A DNA stretch of 26,930 nt from an uncultured Muribaculaceae bacterium (GCA_904502025.1 CAJGDJ010000029.1:1-26930), one strand, 5' to 3'. Positions 6,864-15,004 are shown, counted from the first letter of the stretch. Numbers and translations are program-made. Notes: generated by a model from the letters alone, not told the origin.

Positions 6864-8048
6864 TTATTCGTTTTTGAAGTCGAGCCCCGATGGGCTTTGG
6901 AATATTCTCAAGTCGAAGTCATGAGCCACTGCAAATAGGTGGTCGAACACTTCGGCTTGTATTCTTTCATATTCAACCCATTGAGTAGTGGCTGTGAAAA
7001 AGTAAAGTTCTACGGGGATTCCATGATTTTCAGATTGCAATTGCCGCACCATCGACAGTTTTTCATGATGCACTTCGGGGTGTTGCGTGAGATATTGCTC
7101 GATATAATGACGGAACAGATGCAGGTTTACAACCTTGGACGATGGTGATTTATAATTTTCAAACCACTTTTGAGAAGCAAACGTTTGCAATTCATCTTCA
7201 CTCAAAAAACGCACAGTGTTTACATCTATATTTATTGAACGTTTCACTCTACGCCCCCCACTCTCTTGCATTCCTTTCCAATTTTGAAATGACTCACTCA
7301 CAAGCGAATAAGGCGGAACTGTTACAATCGTCATATCCCAATTTCTTACCTTGACAGTGGTCAATGACACATCTTCGACCGTGCCATTCACCCCATGTTT
7401 GGGCATCTCAATCCAATCGCCGGGCTTCAACATGTCGTTGGCTGAAAGTTGAACCCCCGCAACAAGCCCTACAATAGTGTCCTTAAACACCAACATCAAC
7501 ACAGCAGCCGATGCACCAAGTCCCGACAAGATAAATATCGGATTTTTATCAATCAACAACGAGATAATTATTATCAATCCCACACATATCGTCAATATTT
7601 TGAGCATTTGCACCAACCCCTTGAGCGAATGACCCTTTAGTGATTCGGAAGAATGCAATGCCAAATATAATGATGAAAAAAACACATTCAACATTCTTAC
7701 CGACACTGCCACGATATAAATCGACAATACCTTCTCAACAATCGCCAATACCATTGGATATTCAAGAAGTGTCAACGGCATTAGCACATAAACCAACACC
7801 GGTGGAACAAGATGACATATACTTGAAAGCAATCGGTCATTAAATAAAACGTCGTCCCACTTTACCGATGTGCGTGAAACTATGCGACGCACAATCTCAA
7901 CCACTATTTTATGCACAAAAAAATATGATGCCATCGCCACAACTATTAGTATTAACACATTTATTCCTAATGTCAACCAATGCACATAGTCTGAGCTTAA
8001 TCCCAACTCAAAAAGAAATTCTTTTATCCAACTATTATATTCTTCCAT
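6864..8048 (-). CDS. MscS-family mechanosensitive channel (YbdG-like)
   Basis: 394 residues. Members open under membrane tension and release solutes during hypo-osmotic shock. Hydrophobic segments lie near residues 22-45, 72-92, 97-122 and 142-168, followed by the pore-lining helix 'LSGLGASAAVLMLVFKDTIVGLVAGVQL' (about 172-200) with its Gly/Ala spacing. Next comes the family's beta domain 'DMLKPGDWIEMPKHGVNGTVEDVSLTTVKVRNWDMTIVTVPPYSLVSESFQNW'. The stretch 'KHGVNGTVEDVSLTTVKVRNWD' and the long C-terminal part, with a cytoplasmic mixed domain ending 'FDLRIFQSPSGLDF', match the YbdG/MscM-like branch, whose members run to about 400 residues. The gene is convergent with the phage-type island. A TAAATTTG box on its strand at 8108-8115 may be its promoter. 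Confidence 0.9.
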   Translation of the reverse strand: MEEYNSWIKEFLFELGLSSDYVHWLTLGINVLILIVVAMASYFFVHKIVVEIVRRIVSRTSVKWDDVLFNDRLLSSICHLVPPVLVYVLMPLTLLEYPMVLAIVEKVLSIYIVAVSVRMLNVFFSSLYLALHSSESLKGHSLKGLVQMLKILTICVGLIIIISLLIDKNPIFILSGLGASAAVLMLVFKDTIVGLVAGVQLSANDMLKPGDWIEMPKHGVNGTVEDVSLTTVKVRNWDMTIVTVPPYSLVSESFQNWKGMQESGGRRVKRSINIDVNTVRFLSEDELQTFASQKWFENYKSPSSKVVNLHLFRHYIEQYLTQHPEVHHEKLSMVRQLQSENHGIPVELYFFTATTQWVEYERIQAEVFDHLFAVAHDFDLRIFQSPSGLDFKNE

Positions 8049-8359
8049 CGCTATTTTATTTTTCTAATCTATTTGACCGTAAAATTAATTATAAGCATAT
8101 ATCCCTCCAAATTTATTAGGCTGTGTTTTGAATTTATTTCAAATTTATTTCTGATTTATGCCATATTTCGACTCTTACTTATTGAATCTACCTTTGGATA
8201 AGATAAAAGGTAAAAAATTCCTTTTTTATATTTTATAGCTTATAATTTGAATAATTATAAGTATCTTTACCGATTGTAAAATCAATTATATCAAACCTCT
8301 TGCATAGGAATAGCGATTCATTCACGAGGTTTTTATTTGAAAATCATATAATTATACCA
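8049..8359. other. Divergent intergenic region between channel gene and pdxA
   Basis: This 311-bp AT-rich stretch has no credible gene. On the minus strand TAAATTTG (8108-8115, complement) may serve the channel gene. On the plus strand a good -33/-7 pair lies at 8166-8196. The pdxA reading frame can be extended to ATG 8300, but that extension is dropped because the conserved PdxA N-terminus begins at 8360. Confidence 0.6.
8166..8196 (+). promoter_or_regulatory. Promoter TTTC-N19-TACCTTTG for pdxA operon
   Basis: TTTC at 8166-8169 and TACCTTTG at 8189-8196 are 19 bp apart. The -7 box is an exact TAnnTTTG match and the -33 box differs from TTTG in one base. It would give a leader of about 155 bases before the pdxA start at 8360 and could drive the run of closely spaced genes up to 13271. 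Confidence 0.55.
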
Positions 8360-9463
8360 ATGAAAGAAAACAGAAAAATAAAAGTGGGAATTACCCATGG
8401 CGACATCAATGGCATAGGCTATGAAGTAATTCTCAAAGCTCTTGAGGATTCTCGAATGTTTGAGTTATGCACCCCCATTATATATGGCTCGGCTAAAATC
8501 GCCAATTATTATCGCAAACAACTCGATTTGCCACAATTTGCAATAAACCAAGTGGCACATGCCACCGAAGCTCGCGATGGTGCATGCAACATAATCAACG
8601 TTGTGGGTGAAGACACCCTTCTTGAGCCGGGCAAAGCTACTGCCATTGCCGGCAAAGCGGCGTTTATTGCCCTTGAGCAAGCCGTTGCCGACCTTCGAAA
8701 CGGAGCTATTGACGCTCTTGTTACTGCCCCCATCAACAAAGACAGCATTCAAAGCGACACATTCACTTTCCCGGGACACACCGAATATCTTGAAGCATCG
8801 CTTGGCGATAACAAAAAAGCATTGATGATTCTTTGCAACGACAGTGTGAGAGTAGCATTAGTAACTACTCACTTGCCTCTCGCCAAAGTTCCGGCAGCCA
8901 TTACTAAAGAAGCAATCGTTGAAAAACTTGAGATATTTAACAATTCTCTCAAAAACGATTTCGGCATCAATTACCCTCGCATTGCTGTATTATCGCTCAA
9001 CCCTCATGCCGGCGAAAATGGGCTTCTTGGCAAAGAAGAACAAGAGGTTATAACCCCTGCATTGGTTGAAGGTCGCGAAAACAAGATACAATGTTATGGC
9101 CCATACGCAGCCGATGGTCTGTTCGGCAGTGGATTATACTCTAAATTCGATGGTATTTTAGCAATGTATCACGACCAAGGTCTCACCCCTTTCAAAACTC
9201 TTGCGATGGAAAATGGCGTAAACTTCACCGCCGGACTTGACTACGTTCGCACTTCGCCCGACCATGGCACAGGATATGACATAGTGGGCAAAGGAACAGC
9301 CTATGAGACTTCGATGCGTGAAGCTATTTATCATGCCATTGATGTGGTGCGTAGCCGTCGCAACGAAGCATATATCCACCGCAACCCACTTCGCAAACAA
9401 TATTTTGATAAAGGAAAAGACAATGTTGTGCTTGATCTCACAAAAGATGAGCCAACCGACTAA
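8360..9463 (+). CDS. pdxA: 4-hydroxythreonine-4-phosphate dehydrogenase
   Basis: 367 residues from ATG 8360. PdxA oxidises 4-phosphohydroxy-L-threonine with NAD in the DXP-dependent pyridoxal phosphate pathway in the cytoplasm. Hallmarks: N-terminal 'VGITHGDINGIGYEVILKAL' (residues 9-28), 'VTAPINKDSIQ...FPGHTEYL' in the substrate site (about 125-150), 'LSLNPHAGENGLLG' (about 212-225), and 'AMYHDQGLTPFKTL' (about 268-281) followed by 'TSPDHGTGYDIVGKG'. The metal-binding His residues of the family fall in the GHTEYL, NPHAGE and YHDQG motifs. Length fits the family (about 330-365). The next gene, a GtrA-family protein, starts 18 bp on, so co-transcription with the lipid genes is likely. Confidence 0.97.
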   Translation: MKENRKIKVGITHGDINGIGYEVILKALEDSRMFELCTPIIYGSAKIANYYRKQLDLPQFAINQVAHATEARDGACNIINVVGEDTLLEPGKATAIAGKAAFIALEQAVADLRNGAIDALVTAPINKDSIQSDTFTFPGHTEYLEASLGDNKKALMILCNDSVRVALVTTHLPLAKVPAAITKEAIVEKLEIFNNSLKNDFGINYPRIAVLSLNPHAGENGLLGKEEQEVITPALVEGRENKIQCYGPYAADGLFGSGLYSKFDGILAMYHDQGLTPFKTLAMENGVNFTAGLDYVRTSPDHGTGYDIVGKGTAYETSMREAIYHAIDVVRSRRNEAYIHRNPLRKQYFDKGKDNVVLDLTKDEPTD

Positions 9464-9481
9464 AACGGTCTTGACTTAACA

Positions 9482-9985
9482 ATGAATCTAAAGAAACTCA
9501 TACCACCGCAATTCAAATCAAAAAAGGAATTCAAAATACTCCTACAAGCCACTGTTACCTCGCAAATATCGGCGTGGAGCGACTTTATATTGAGTTTGAT
9601 TCTTTTTGAATTTACCCCCCTTGGTCCCCTTTATTCAAAAGCGATAGGAGCAACTACCGGTGGCGTGATTAATTGTTTCTTAAATTATAAGTGGACTTTT
9701 CAAGGCAACACTGTGAGCAAACGCATGGTTGCCATAAAATATGCCATGGTGTGGATTGGCAGTCTGATGCTTAATTCCTACGGCACTGATTTTATTCACT
9801 ATCTATTCGTTAATTGGAATTGGCTTAAAGAGATTGGATTCAAAGATGCAGGGTGCTTCATGGCTGCACAATTGCTTGTTGCATTTTTTGTGTCGGTGTT
9901 TTGGAACATTCTCCTACAACGATACTTCGTGTTTCAGGACCTAAACATAAAAGGATTCTTTTTTCGCAACCTACAAAATAAATAA
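9482..9985 (+). CDS. GtrA-family membrane protein
   Basis: 167 residues, with four hydrophobic segments near residues 22-45, 52-68, 82-100 and 128-150. The layout is that of GtrA proteins: 'ISAWSDFILSLILFEF' in the first helix, 'KAIGATTGGVINCFLNYKWTF' in the second and its loop (the Asn-Tyr-x-Trp-x-Phe motif is the family signature), and a last helix 'VSVFWNILLQRYFVFQD'. GtrA proteins are small inner-membrane proteins, thought in characterised cases to move polyprenyl-phosphate-linked sugars across the membrane. The gene lies between pdxA and the nucleotidyltransferase (31-bp gap), which suggests it works in the same lipid or glycan pathway as the genes that follow; its substrate here is unknown. 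Confidence 0.88.
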   Translation: MNLKKLIPPQFKSKKEFKILLQATVTSQISAWSDFILSLILFEFTPLGPLYSKAIGATTGGVINCFLNYKWTFQGNTVSKRMVAIKYAMVWIGSLMLNSYGTDFIHYLFVNWNWLKEIGFKDAGCFMAAQLLVAFFVSVFWNILLQRYFVFQDLNIKGFFFRNLQNK

Positions 9986-10016
9986 CTCATCACAAACTTA
10001 AACTTCACTATATATT

Positions 10017-10724
10017 ATGAACTATGCTATCATTGCTGCGGGCGAAGGCTCAAGATTGGTTCAAGAAGGGGTAAAGCTCCCTAAACCTCTTGTATCTCTC
10101 AATGGCACCCCGATGATAAAACGCCTCATCGACATTTTCATGCGATGCAACGCTACATCTCTAAGCATCATCATAAATGAAGAAATGCACCAAGTGCGTG
10201 AATATCTTGAAAGCCTCGACATTCAGGTGCCGTTTCGATTAGTGATTAAATCAACGCCAAGCTCTATGCATAGTTTTTATGAAGTGAGTCGCCAGTTTGA
10301 AAATGGTAAATTTTGCCTCACTACAGTTGACACAATTTTCCACGAAAAAGAATTCAAAAAATACATCGAAGCATTTGAAAACGACACAACAGGTGCCGAT
10401 GGATATATGGCGGTAACATCATTTATCGATGACGAAAAACCATTATACATCGACACTGATAGCAACCTCAACATCACAGCATTCAAAGATGCGGCATGGG
10501 ACGATGTCAAGTTTATTTCGGGAGGAATCTATGGATTGACTCCTCAGGCACTTCGCATACTCGAAAACTGCATGAAAAACGGAGTGTCACGCATGCGAAA
10601 CTACCAACGAGCATTGGTTGATGCCGGATTAAAGCTAAAAGCATTCCCATTTGAGAAAATTGTCGATGTCGATCATGCCGGAGATATCGAAACTGCCGAA
10701 GCTTTTATTGCTTCACGCTATTAG
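10017..10724 (+). CDS. NTP-transferase (possible CTP:inositol-phosphate cytidylyltransferase)
   Basis: 235 residues forming one nucleotidyltransferase Rossmann-like domain. The N-terminal loop 'IIAAGEGSRLVQEGVKLPKPLV' (residues 5-26) carries the GxGxR...KPK/P nucleotide-binding signature. 'LTTVDTIF' (about 100-107) supplies the metal-binding Asp, and 'VDVDHAGDIETAEAF' near the C-terminus supplies the second acidic site. Known relatives join NTPs to sugar or polyol phosphates. Next to an inositol-phosphate synthase and a CDP-alcohol phosphatidyltransferase, the best guess is activation of inositol phosphate to CDP-inositol, the chemistry performed by the IPCT enzyme of the di-myo-inositol phosphate pathway. 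Substrate is inference: a sugar-phosphate nucleotidyltransferase cannot be excluded. Gaps to neighbours are 31 and 42 bp. Confidence 0.85.
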   Translation: MNYAIIAAGEGSRLVQEGVKLPKPLVSLNGTPMIKRLIDIFMRCNATSLSIIINEEMHQVREYLESLDIQVPFRLVIKSTPSSMHSFYEVSRQFENGKFCLTTVDTIFHEKEFKKYIEAFENDTTGADGYMAVTSFIDDEKPLYIDTDSNLNITAFKDAAWDDVKFISGGIYGLTPQALRILENCMKNGVSRMRNYQRALVDAGLKLKAFPFEKIVDVDHAGDIETAEAFIASRY

Positions 10725-10766
10725 ACCTCTAACAAACATCATTATTCACAAAATATAAAAAAAACG

Positions 10767-11630
10767 ATGTCCGATATAACAATCGCAGGCGTAATGAGAG
10801 CCGGAGCTTTCTCGCCTAACCACATAGGCAACGATGCGGCAATATTTAATGCCGTAGCCGAACAGCTTCGCAAACGCGGTTGCATCGTAAACGTATATAG
10901 CGAAGAACAATTCATCACAGGGAAAGCCGGCGAAGACATTATTATCAATATGTGTCGCGAGCAAAAATCCATCGCACTTCTTCAAAAATTGGAAGACGAA
11001 GGGCGAATAATAATTAACTCAGGTTATGGCATAGAAAATTGCACTCGTGAACGCATGACTCGCATTCTAATCGGTAGCAACATTCCCTATCCCGAAAGCC
11101 TTATGGTAAACACCAACGAAAGTGTTATCGACGCTCTTGAGAAAGCAGGATTTACTCAATGTTGGATTAAACGAGGAGATTTCCATGCCATGCACAAAGA
11201 AGATGTGAGCTATGTGCGACACCCTCAAGAAGCTCAAGAGTTATTACACGAATACTTCCTTCGGGGTATTCCTCGAGCCGTAATCAACAAACACCTCGTG
11301 GGCGACTTGATTAAATTTTATGGAGTGCAAGGTACTCCTTTCTTCTATTGGTTTTATCCTTTCGACCTTGGGCATAGCAAATATGGGCATGAAGCCATTA
11401 ATGGGAGGTCGCAAGGCATTAAATTCGACGAAGAAAAATTGCAACAAATATGCCAAAATGCATCTGAGGTTCTCGATGTAAAAATCTATGGTGGCGACTG
11501 CATCATATCGCCCGAAGGCAAAATTCGCGTCATTGACTTCAACGACTGGCCCAGCTTCGCTCCATGCCGAGATGAAGCGGCTCCTCACATAGCTAAATGT
11601 ATATTAAACTCCATCAAAGAACAAAAATAA
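10767..11630 (+). CDS. ATP-grasp-type enzyme of unknown substrate
   Basis: 287 residues. The C-terminal half reads as an ATP-grasp fold: 'AGFTQCWIKRGDFHAMHKEDVSYVRHPQEAQELL' (about 128-161) contains the Lys-bearing strand and loop, 'RAVINKHLVGDLIKFYGVQ' (about 171-189) the central strands, and 'GGDCIISPEGKIRVIDFNDWPSFAPCRDEAAPHIA' (about 242-276) the metal-binding Asp/Asn motif of the family (DxN in 'VIDFNDWP'). The first 120 residues resemble the pre-ATP-grasp Rossmann domain, with 'IIINMCREQKSIALLQKLEDEGRIIINS'. ATP-grasp enzymes join a carboxylate to an amine or thiol through an acyl-phosphate. No such step is known in inositol-lipid synthesis. The stop is followed 2 bp later by the next start at 11633, so it is tightly coupled to the phosphatidyltransferase. 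Confidence 0.8.
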   Translation: MSDITIAGVMRAGAFSPNHIGNDAAIFNAVAEQLRKRGCIVNVYSEEQFITGKAGEDIIINMCREQKSIALLQKLEDEGRIIINSGYGIENCTRERMTRILIGSNIPYPESLMVNTNESVIDALEKAGFTQCWIKRGDFHAMHKEDVSYVRHPQEAQELLHEYFLRGIPRAVINKHLVGDLIKFYGVQGTPFFYWFYPFDLGHSKYGHEAINGRSQGIKFDEEKLQQICQNASEVLDVKIYGGDCIISPEGKIRVIDFNDWPSFAPCRDEAAPHIAKCILNSIKEQK

Positions 11631-11632
11631 CA

Positions 11633-12583
11633 ATGGCTGATAAAGATACAACTAAAAATGCAAGCTATCGCGACACTCTAAAATCGATGGACACTGAAGA
11701 AACATTCGACCTTATCTTCTATCGCCCCATAGGTTATGCTTGGGCTTGCTTAGCAAAAAAACTCGGCATCACTCCCAATGCCATTACCATTGCCTCAATA
11801 TTTATCGGCATGGGAGCCGGTGTTATGTTTTACTTCAACGACATTTGGTTAAATATAATTGGAATCGTTCTGCTTGTGTGGGCTAATTCATTTGATAGTG
11901 CCGATGGGCAATTAGCTCGCATGACAAAACAATATTCACGCGTTGGCCGCATTCTCGATGGGGTGAGCAGTGATTTATGGTTTCTTGCAATATATTTTGC
12001 TATATGTTTTCGCACCAACGCCACAAACAACTTCTTCCCCAACTCACCTTGGCTCATTTGGGCCATAGCCATTACTGCCGGATTTTTCCATGGGCAACAA
12101 GCAGCAATGGCCGACTATTATCGCAATTTCCACCTCTATTTCCTCAAAGGCGAAGAAGGTAGCGAGCTCGACAGCTCGGTTCAAATCAAAGAAAAATTTT
12201 CGCAACTATCATGGTGGAGCAAACATTGGTTTCAAAAACTTGTGCTTTTTTTCTACTTTAACTACACTAAAAGCCAAGAACGTCTCACTCCGGCTATGCA
12301 ACGACTTCGCAAAGCCATGGTGCAAAAGTGGGGAAACAATGTACCATCACAAGCTTTTCGAGACGCTTTTCGAGTGAAATCACTACCTATGATGAAATAC
12401 ACCAATATGCTCTCATTTAACACTCGCACGTTTGCACTGTTTGCTTCTTTGTTTTTGCAAATGCCATGGTTGTATTTCGCATTTGAACTAACAGTTCTCA
12501 ATATAATGTTGATTTATATGATTTGTTGCCATGAACGATTCTGCCGACGTTTCACAAAAGAGCTTGAAGATGGGAAATATTAA
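11633..12583 (+). CDS. CDP-alcohol phosphatidyltransferase (inositol lipid synthase candidate)
   Basis: 316 residues, start at ATG 11633, 2 bp after the previous stop; a longer frame from 11597 overlaps that gene and is not used. Multi-pass inner-membrane enzyme that transfers a phospho-head group between a CDP-activated alcohol and an alcohol acceptor. The CDP-alcohol signature is 'DSADGQLARMTKQYSRVG' (about 94-111), giving DxxDGxxAR, then 8 residues, then G, followed by 'RILDGVSSD'. The last Asp comes four residues after the third (DGVSSD) rather than three as in the textbook motif. The Bacteroidetes relatives I recall read DGxxxD too, so this may be a subfamily trait. Hydrophobic segments lie around 45-65, 66-90, 115-135, 142-160 and 280-305. 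The context with inositol-phosphate synthase suggests a phosphatidylinositol or phosphatidylinositol-phosphate synthase. Confidence 0.88.
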   Translation: MADKDTTKNASYRDTLKSMDTEETFDLIFYRPIGYAWACLAKKLGITPNAITIASIFIGMGAGVMFYFNDIWLNIIGIVLLVWANSFDSADGQLARMTKQYSRVGRILDGVSSDLWFLAIYFAICFRTNATNNFFPNSPWLIWAIAITAGFFHGQQAAMADYYRNFHLYFLKGEEGSELDSSVQIKEKFSQLSWWSKHWFQKLVLFFYFNYTKSQERLTPAMQRLRKAMVQKWGNNVPSQAFRDAFRVKSLPMMKYTNMLSFNTRTFALFASLFLQMPWLYFAFELTVLNIMLIYMICCHERFCRRFTKELEDGKY

Positions 12584-13271
12584 AGGCATCATTTTTGACT
12601 ATGGTGGCACAATCGATAGTCGTGGGGTGCATTGGAGCGAAATAATTTGGAATGGTTATCAAATAGCCCAAATTAACGTAACAAAAGAACAATTTCGCGA
12701 ATGTTATGTGTTTGCCGAGCGTGAATTGGCTCGCAACCCTCACATTCAACCTCAACACAACTTCTACGACCTGCTTCTAATAAAAATGCGTATTGAACTT
12801 GGTTATCTTGCCGAGCAAAATCTCATTAACACATCAATCATCGACGAAAAAGCATTGATTGTGGCAAAATATTGTTACGAGTCGGCTCGCCAATGCGTTG
12901 AAGAAGCTCGCCCGACAATCGAAGCTCTTCATGCAAAATTTCCTTTGGTGCTTGTGTCTAATTTTTATGGCAACGTAGAAAGTGTTCTTGCCGACTTCAA
13001 TCTACGTCATTATTTCAAAACGATAGTTGAATCGGCAGTAGTTGGTGTTCGCAAACCCGACCCTCACATTTTTGCCCTCGGCGTTGAAGCATTAGGGCTA
13101 ACGCCAAAAGAAGTTCTTGTGATTGGAGATAGCTATAAAAAAGACATTGTGCCAGCCGAAACAATTGGTTGTAATGTAGCTTGGATTAAAGGGAAAGGTT
13201 GGACTGCCGATGAAGATGCCATTACCCATCCATGCATCATCTCTAATCTAACCGAAATAGCCTCATTTTAA
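12570..13271 (+). CDS. HAD-superfamily hydrolase (lipid-cluster phosphatase candidate)
   Basis: 233 residues from ATG 12570, which overlaps the previous gene by 14 bp and has a purine-rich AAAAGAG upstream; ATG 12531 in the same frame (overlap 53 bp) is possible but would add 13 residues before the usual N-terminal strand. HAD motifs: I 'GIIFDYGGTIDS' (residues 6-17), II 'LVLVSNFYG' (about 126-134), III Lys in 'VGVRKPDPHIF' (about 158-168), IV 'VLVIGDSYKKDIVPAETIGC' (about 185-204). In motif I the second Asp of the usual DxDxT is Gly (DYGGT). That is seen in several HAD subfamilies such as the FDLG/FDYG phosphatases, so it does not rule out catalysis. In this operon it could remove phosphate from an inositol phosphate or lipid phosphate; this is inferred. 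Confidence 0.85.
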   Translation: MGNIKGIIFDYGGTIDSRGVHWSEIIWNGYQIAQINVTKEQFRECYVFAERELARNPHIQPQHNFYDLLLIKMRIELGYLAEQNLINTSIIDEKALIVAKYCYESARQCVEEARPTIEALHAKFPLVLVSNFYGNVESVLADFNLRHYFKTIVESAVVGVRKPDPHIFALGVEALGLTPKEVLVIGDSYKKDIVPAETIGCNVAWIKGKGWTADEDAITHPCIISNLTEIASF

Positions 13272-13485
13272 TTCATTAACAATAACATCTCCTTTTCTTC
13301 TTCATTCTTTGTCTTTTTTTACTAAACAGGTTTTAATTTAACCTTAATTTACAAAAATAAGGGAAGTTTATATTAGAAAAACTATTCAGATAAAAAACAA
13401 TCTGTAATTTTACATGTTAATTTTTATGTGCTATAACTAATCATAAAAGACTTTAAAATAATAATAACCTATAATTATATAATAG

Positions 13486-14790
13486 ATGAAAAGTAACGTA
13501 AAAACTGCCGAAGGAAAACTTGGAGTGTTGGTTGTAGGTCTTGGTGCTGTTACTACGACTTTTATGACCGGTGTTTTGATGTCTCGTAAAGGTCTTGCAA
13601 AACCGGTGGGTTCAATGACTCAATATGATAAAATTCGTGTGGGCAAAGGTGCTGACAAAAAATATCTCAAATATGATGAAATCGTACCAATGGCAAAACT
13701 CGACGACATCGTGTTTGGTGCTTGGGACGTTTATCCCGAAAATGCCTTTGAATCGGCAATGAACTGCGAAGTCCTAAAAGAAAAAGACATTCTTCCTGTT
13801 AAGGACGAACTTGAAAAAATCGTTCCTATGAAAGCGGCTTTTGACAAGAACTTCGCTAAACGCCTTGAAGGCAACAACGTAAAAGATTGCAAAGACCGCT
13901 GGGATATGACCGAGCAACTTCGCGAAGACATTCGCAACTTCAAAAAAGAACATGGAGTTGATCGCATCGTAGTTCTATGGTCAGCTTCTACCGAAGTATA
14001 TGTTCCCATAAACGAAAAAGTTCATTATACTCTTGCCGACCTCGAAGCCGCAATGAAAGCGAACGATACTGAAAACATTGCTCCTTCAATGTGTTACGCT
14101 TACGCCGCATTGGCCGAAGGTGCTCCTTTCATTATGGGTGCTCCTAATACCACTGTTGACATTCCTGCGATGTGGGAAATGGCAGAAAAAACCAAGCTTC
14201 CTATTGCCGGTAAAGACTTCAAAACCGGTCAAACTCTCGTTAAATCAGGCTTCGCTCCTATTATCGGCACACGTTGCTTAGGGCTTGCCGGTTGGTTCTC
14301 TACTAACATTCTCGGCAATCGCGACGGACTTGTTCTTGATGAGCCTGCCAACTTCCGCACAAAAGAAGTTTCTAAACTTTCTACTCTCGAATCAATCCTT
14401 GTTCCTGAAGAACAACCCGATTTATATACCGACTACTATCACAAAGTGCGTATCAACTACTATCCACCTCGCAACGACAACAAAGAAGGTTGGGACAATA
14501 TCGACATCTTCGGTTGGATGGGTTACCCAATGCAAATCAAGATTGACTTCCTTTGTCGCGACTCTATCCTCGCGGCTCCCTTATGTCTCGACCTTGTATT
14601 ATTGAGCGACTTAGCTGCTCGTGCAGGTCGTTGGGGCACTCAACGCTTCCTCAGCTTCTTCCTCAAGAGTCCAATGCACGACTACACTAAAGGTGAAGTA
14701 CCCATTAACCACCTCTTCCAACAATATGTTATCCTTAAAAACGCTATTCGCGAAATGGGAGGATACGAAGCCGACCAAGAAATCGACTAA
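13486..14790 (+). CDS. ino1: Myo-inositol-1-phosphate synthase
   Basis: 434 residues. The enzyme converts glucose 6-phosphate to inositol 3-phosphate (1D-myo-inositol 3-phosphate) with tightly bound NAD in the cytoplasm; it is the first committed step to inositol lipids. Sequence marks: NAD-binding 'GVLVVGLGAVTTTFMTGVL' (residues 13-31), 'VVLWSASTEVYV' (about 162-173), 'IMGAPNTTVDIPAM' (about 215-230), 'PIAGKDFKTGQT' (about 240-251, conserved Lys and Asp), and 'LGLAGWFSTNILGNRDGLVL' (about 265-284). Length fits the bacterial form. A 214-bp gap before it suggests an additional promoter, although no exact TAnnTTTG box is seen there (TAATTTTA lies near 13410). A hairpin terminator follows. The codons (GGT, GCT, CTC) suggest high expression. 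The 'ino1' symbol is by homology. Confidence 0.95.
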   Translation: MKSNVKTAEGKLGVLVVGLGAVTTTFMTGVLMSRKGLAKPVGSMTQYDKIRVGKGADKKYLKYDEIVPMAKLDDIVFGAWDVYPENAFESAMNCEVLKEKDILPVKDELEKIVPMKAAFDKNFAKRLEGNNVKDCKDRWDMTEQLREDIRNFKKEHGVDRIVVLWSASTEVYVPINEKVHYTLADLEAAMKANDTENIAPSMCYAYAALAEGAPFIMGAPNTTVDIPAMWEMAEKTKLPIAGKDFKTGQTLVKSGFAPIIGTRCLGLAGWFSTNILGNRDGLVLDEPANFRTKEVSKLSTLESILVPEEQPDLYTDYYHKVRINYYPPRNDNKEGWDNIDIFGWMGYPMQIKIDFLCRDSILAAPLCLDLVLLSDLAARAGRWGTQRFLSFFLKSPMHDYTKGEVPINHLFQQYVILKNAIREMGGYEADQEID

Positions 14791-14812
14791 AAATGTGCAA
14801 TATATCAATGAG

Positions 14813-14841
14813 AGGGGGAAGAGAAATCGTTCCCCCTTTTT
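14813..14841 (+). terminator. Rho-independent terminator after inositol-phosphate synthase
   Basis: An 8-bp stem AGGGGGAA (14813-14820) pairs with TTCCCCCT (14830-14837) around a 9-base loop and is followed by a T run. It lies about 20 bp after the stop of the synthase gene and closes the lipid cluster. Confidence 0.85.
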
Positions 14842-14974
14842 GTGTTTAGACAGTTCTCTCCAAAACCGCAGAAATACGCAAATCTGACTTTATAGGAACA
14901 TGGCGTATATATTGTCAACACTCTCGGTGTGTCAAAAATGATTGTTAAAAAATAAAAATTAACTCTGTAACTGA

Positions 14975-15004
14975 TTGATATTTGCATAAATTTCAATAAA
15001 TTTG
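14975..15004 (+). promoter_or_regulatory. Promoter TTG-N19-TAAATTTG for exported phosphodiesterase
   Basis: TTG at 14975-14977 (within ATTG) and TAAATTTG at 14997-15004 are 19 bp apart, a good match to the Bacteroidetes -33/-7 layout. The start codon at 15058 lies about 50 bp further on, giving a short leader. Confidence 0.6.

Noticed and set aside
8300..8359. Earlier start for pdxA
   Set aside because: The extra 20 residues precede the conserved N-terminus and have no family match; the start at 8360 matches the usual PdxA N-terminus.
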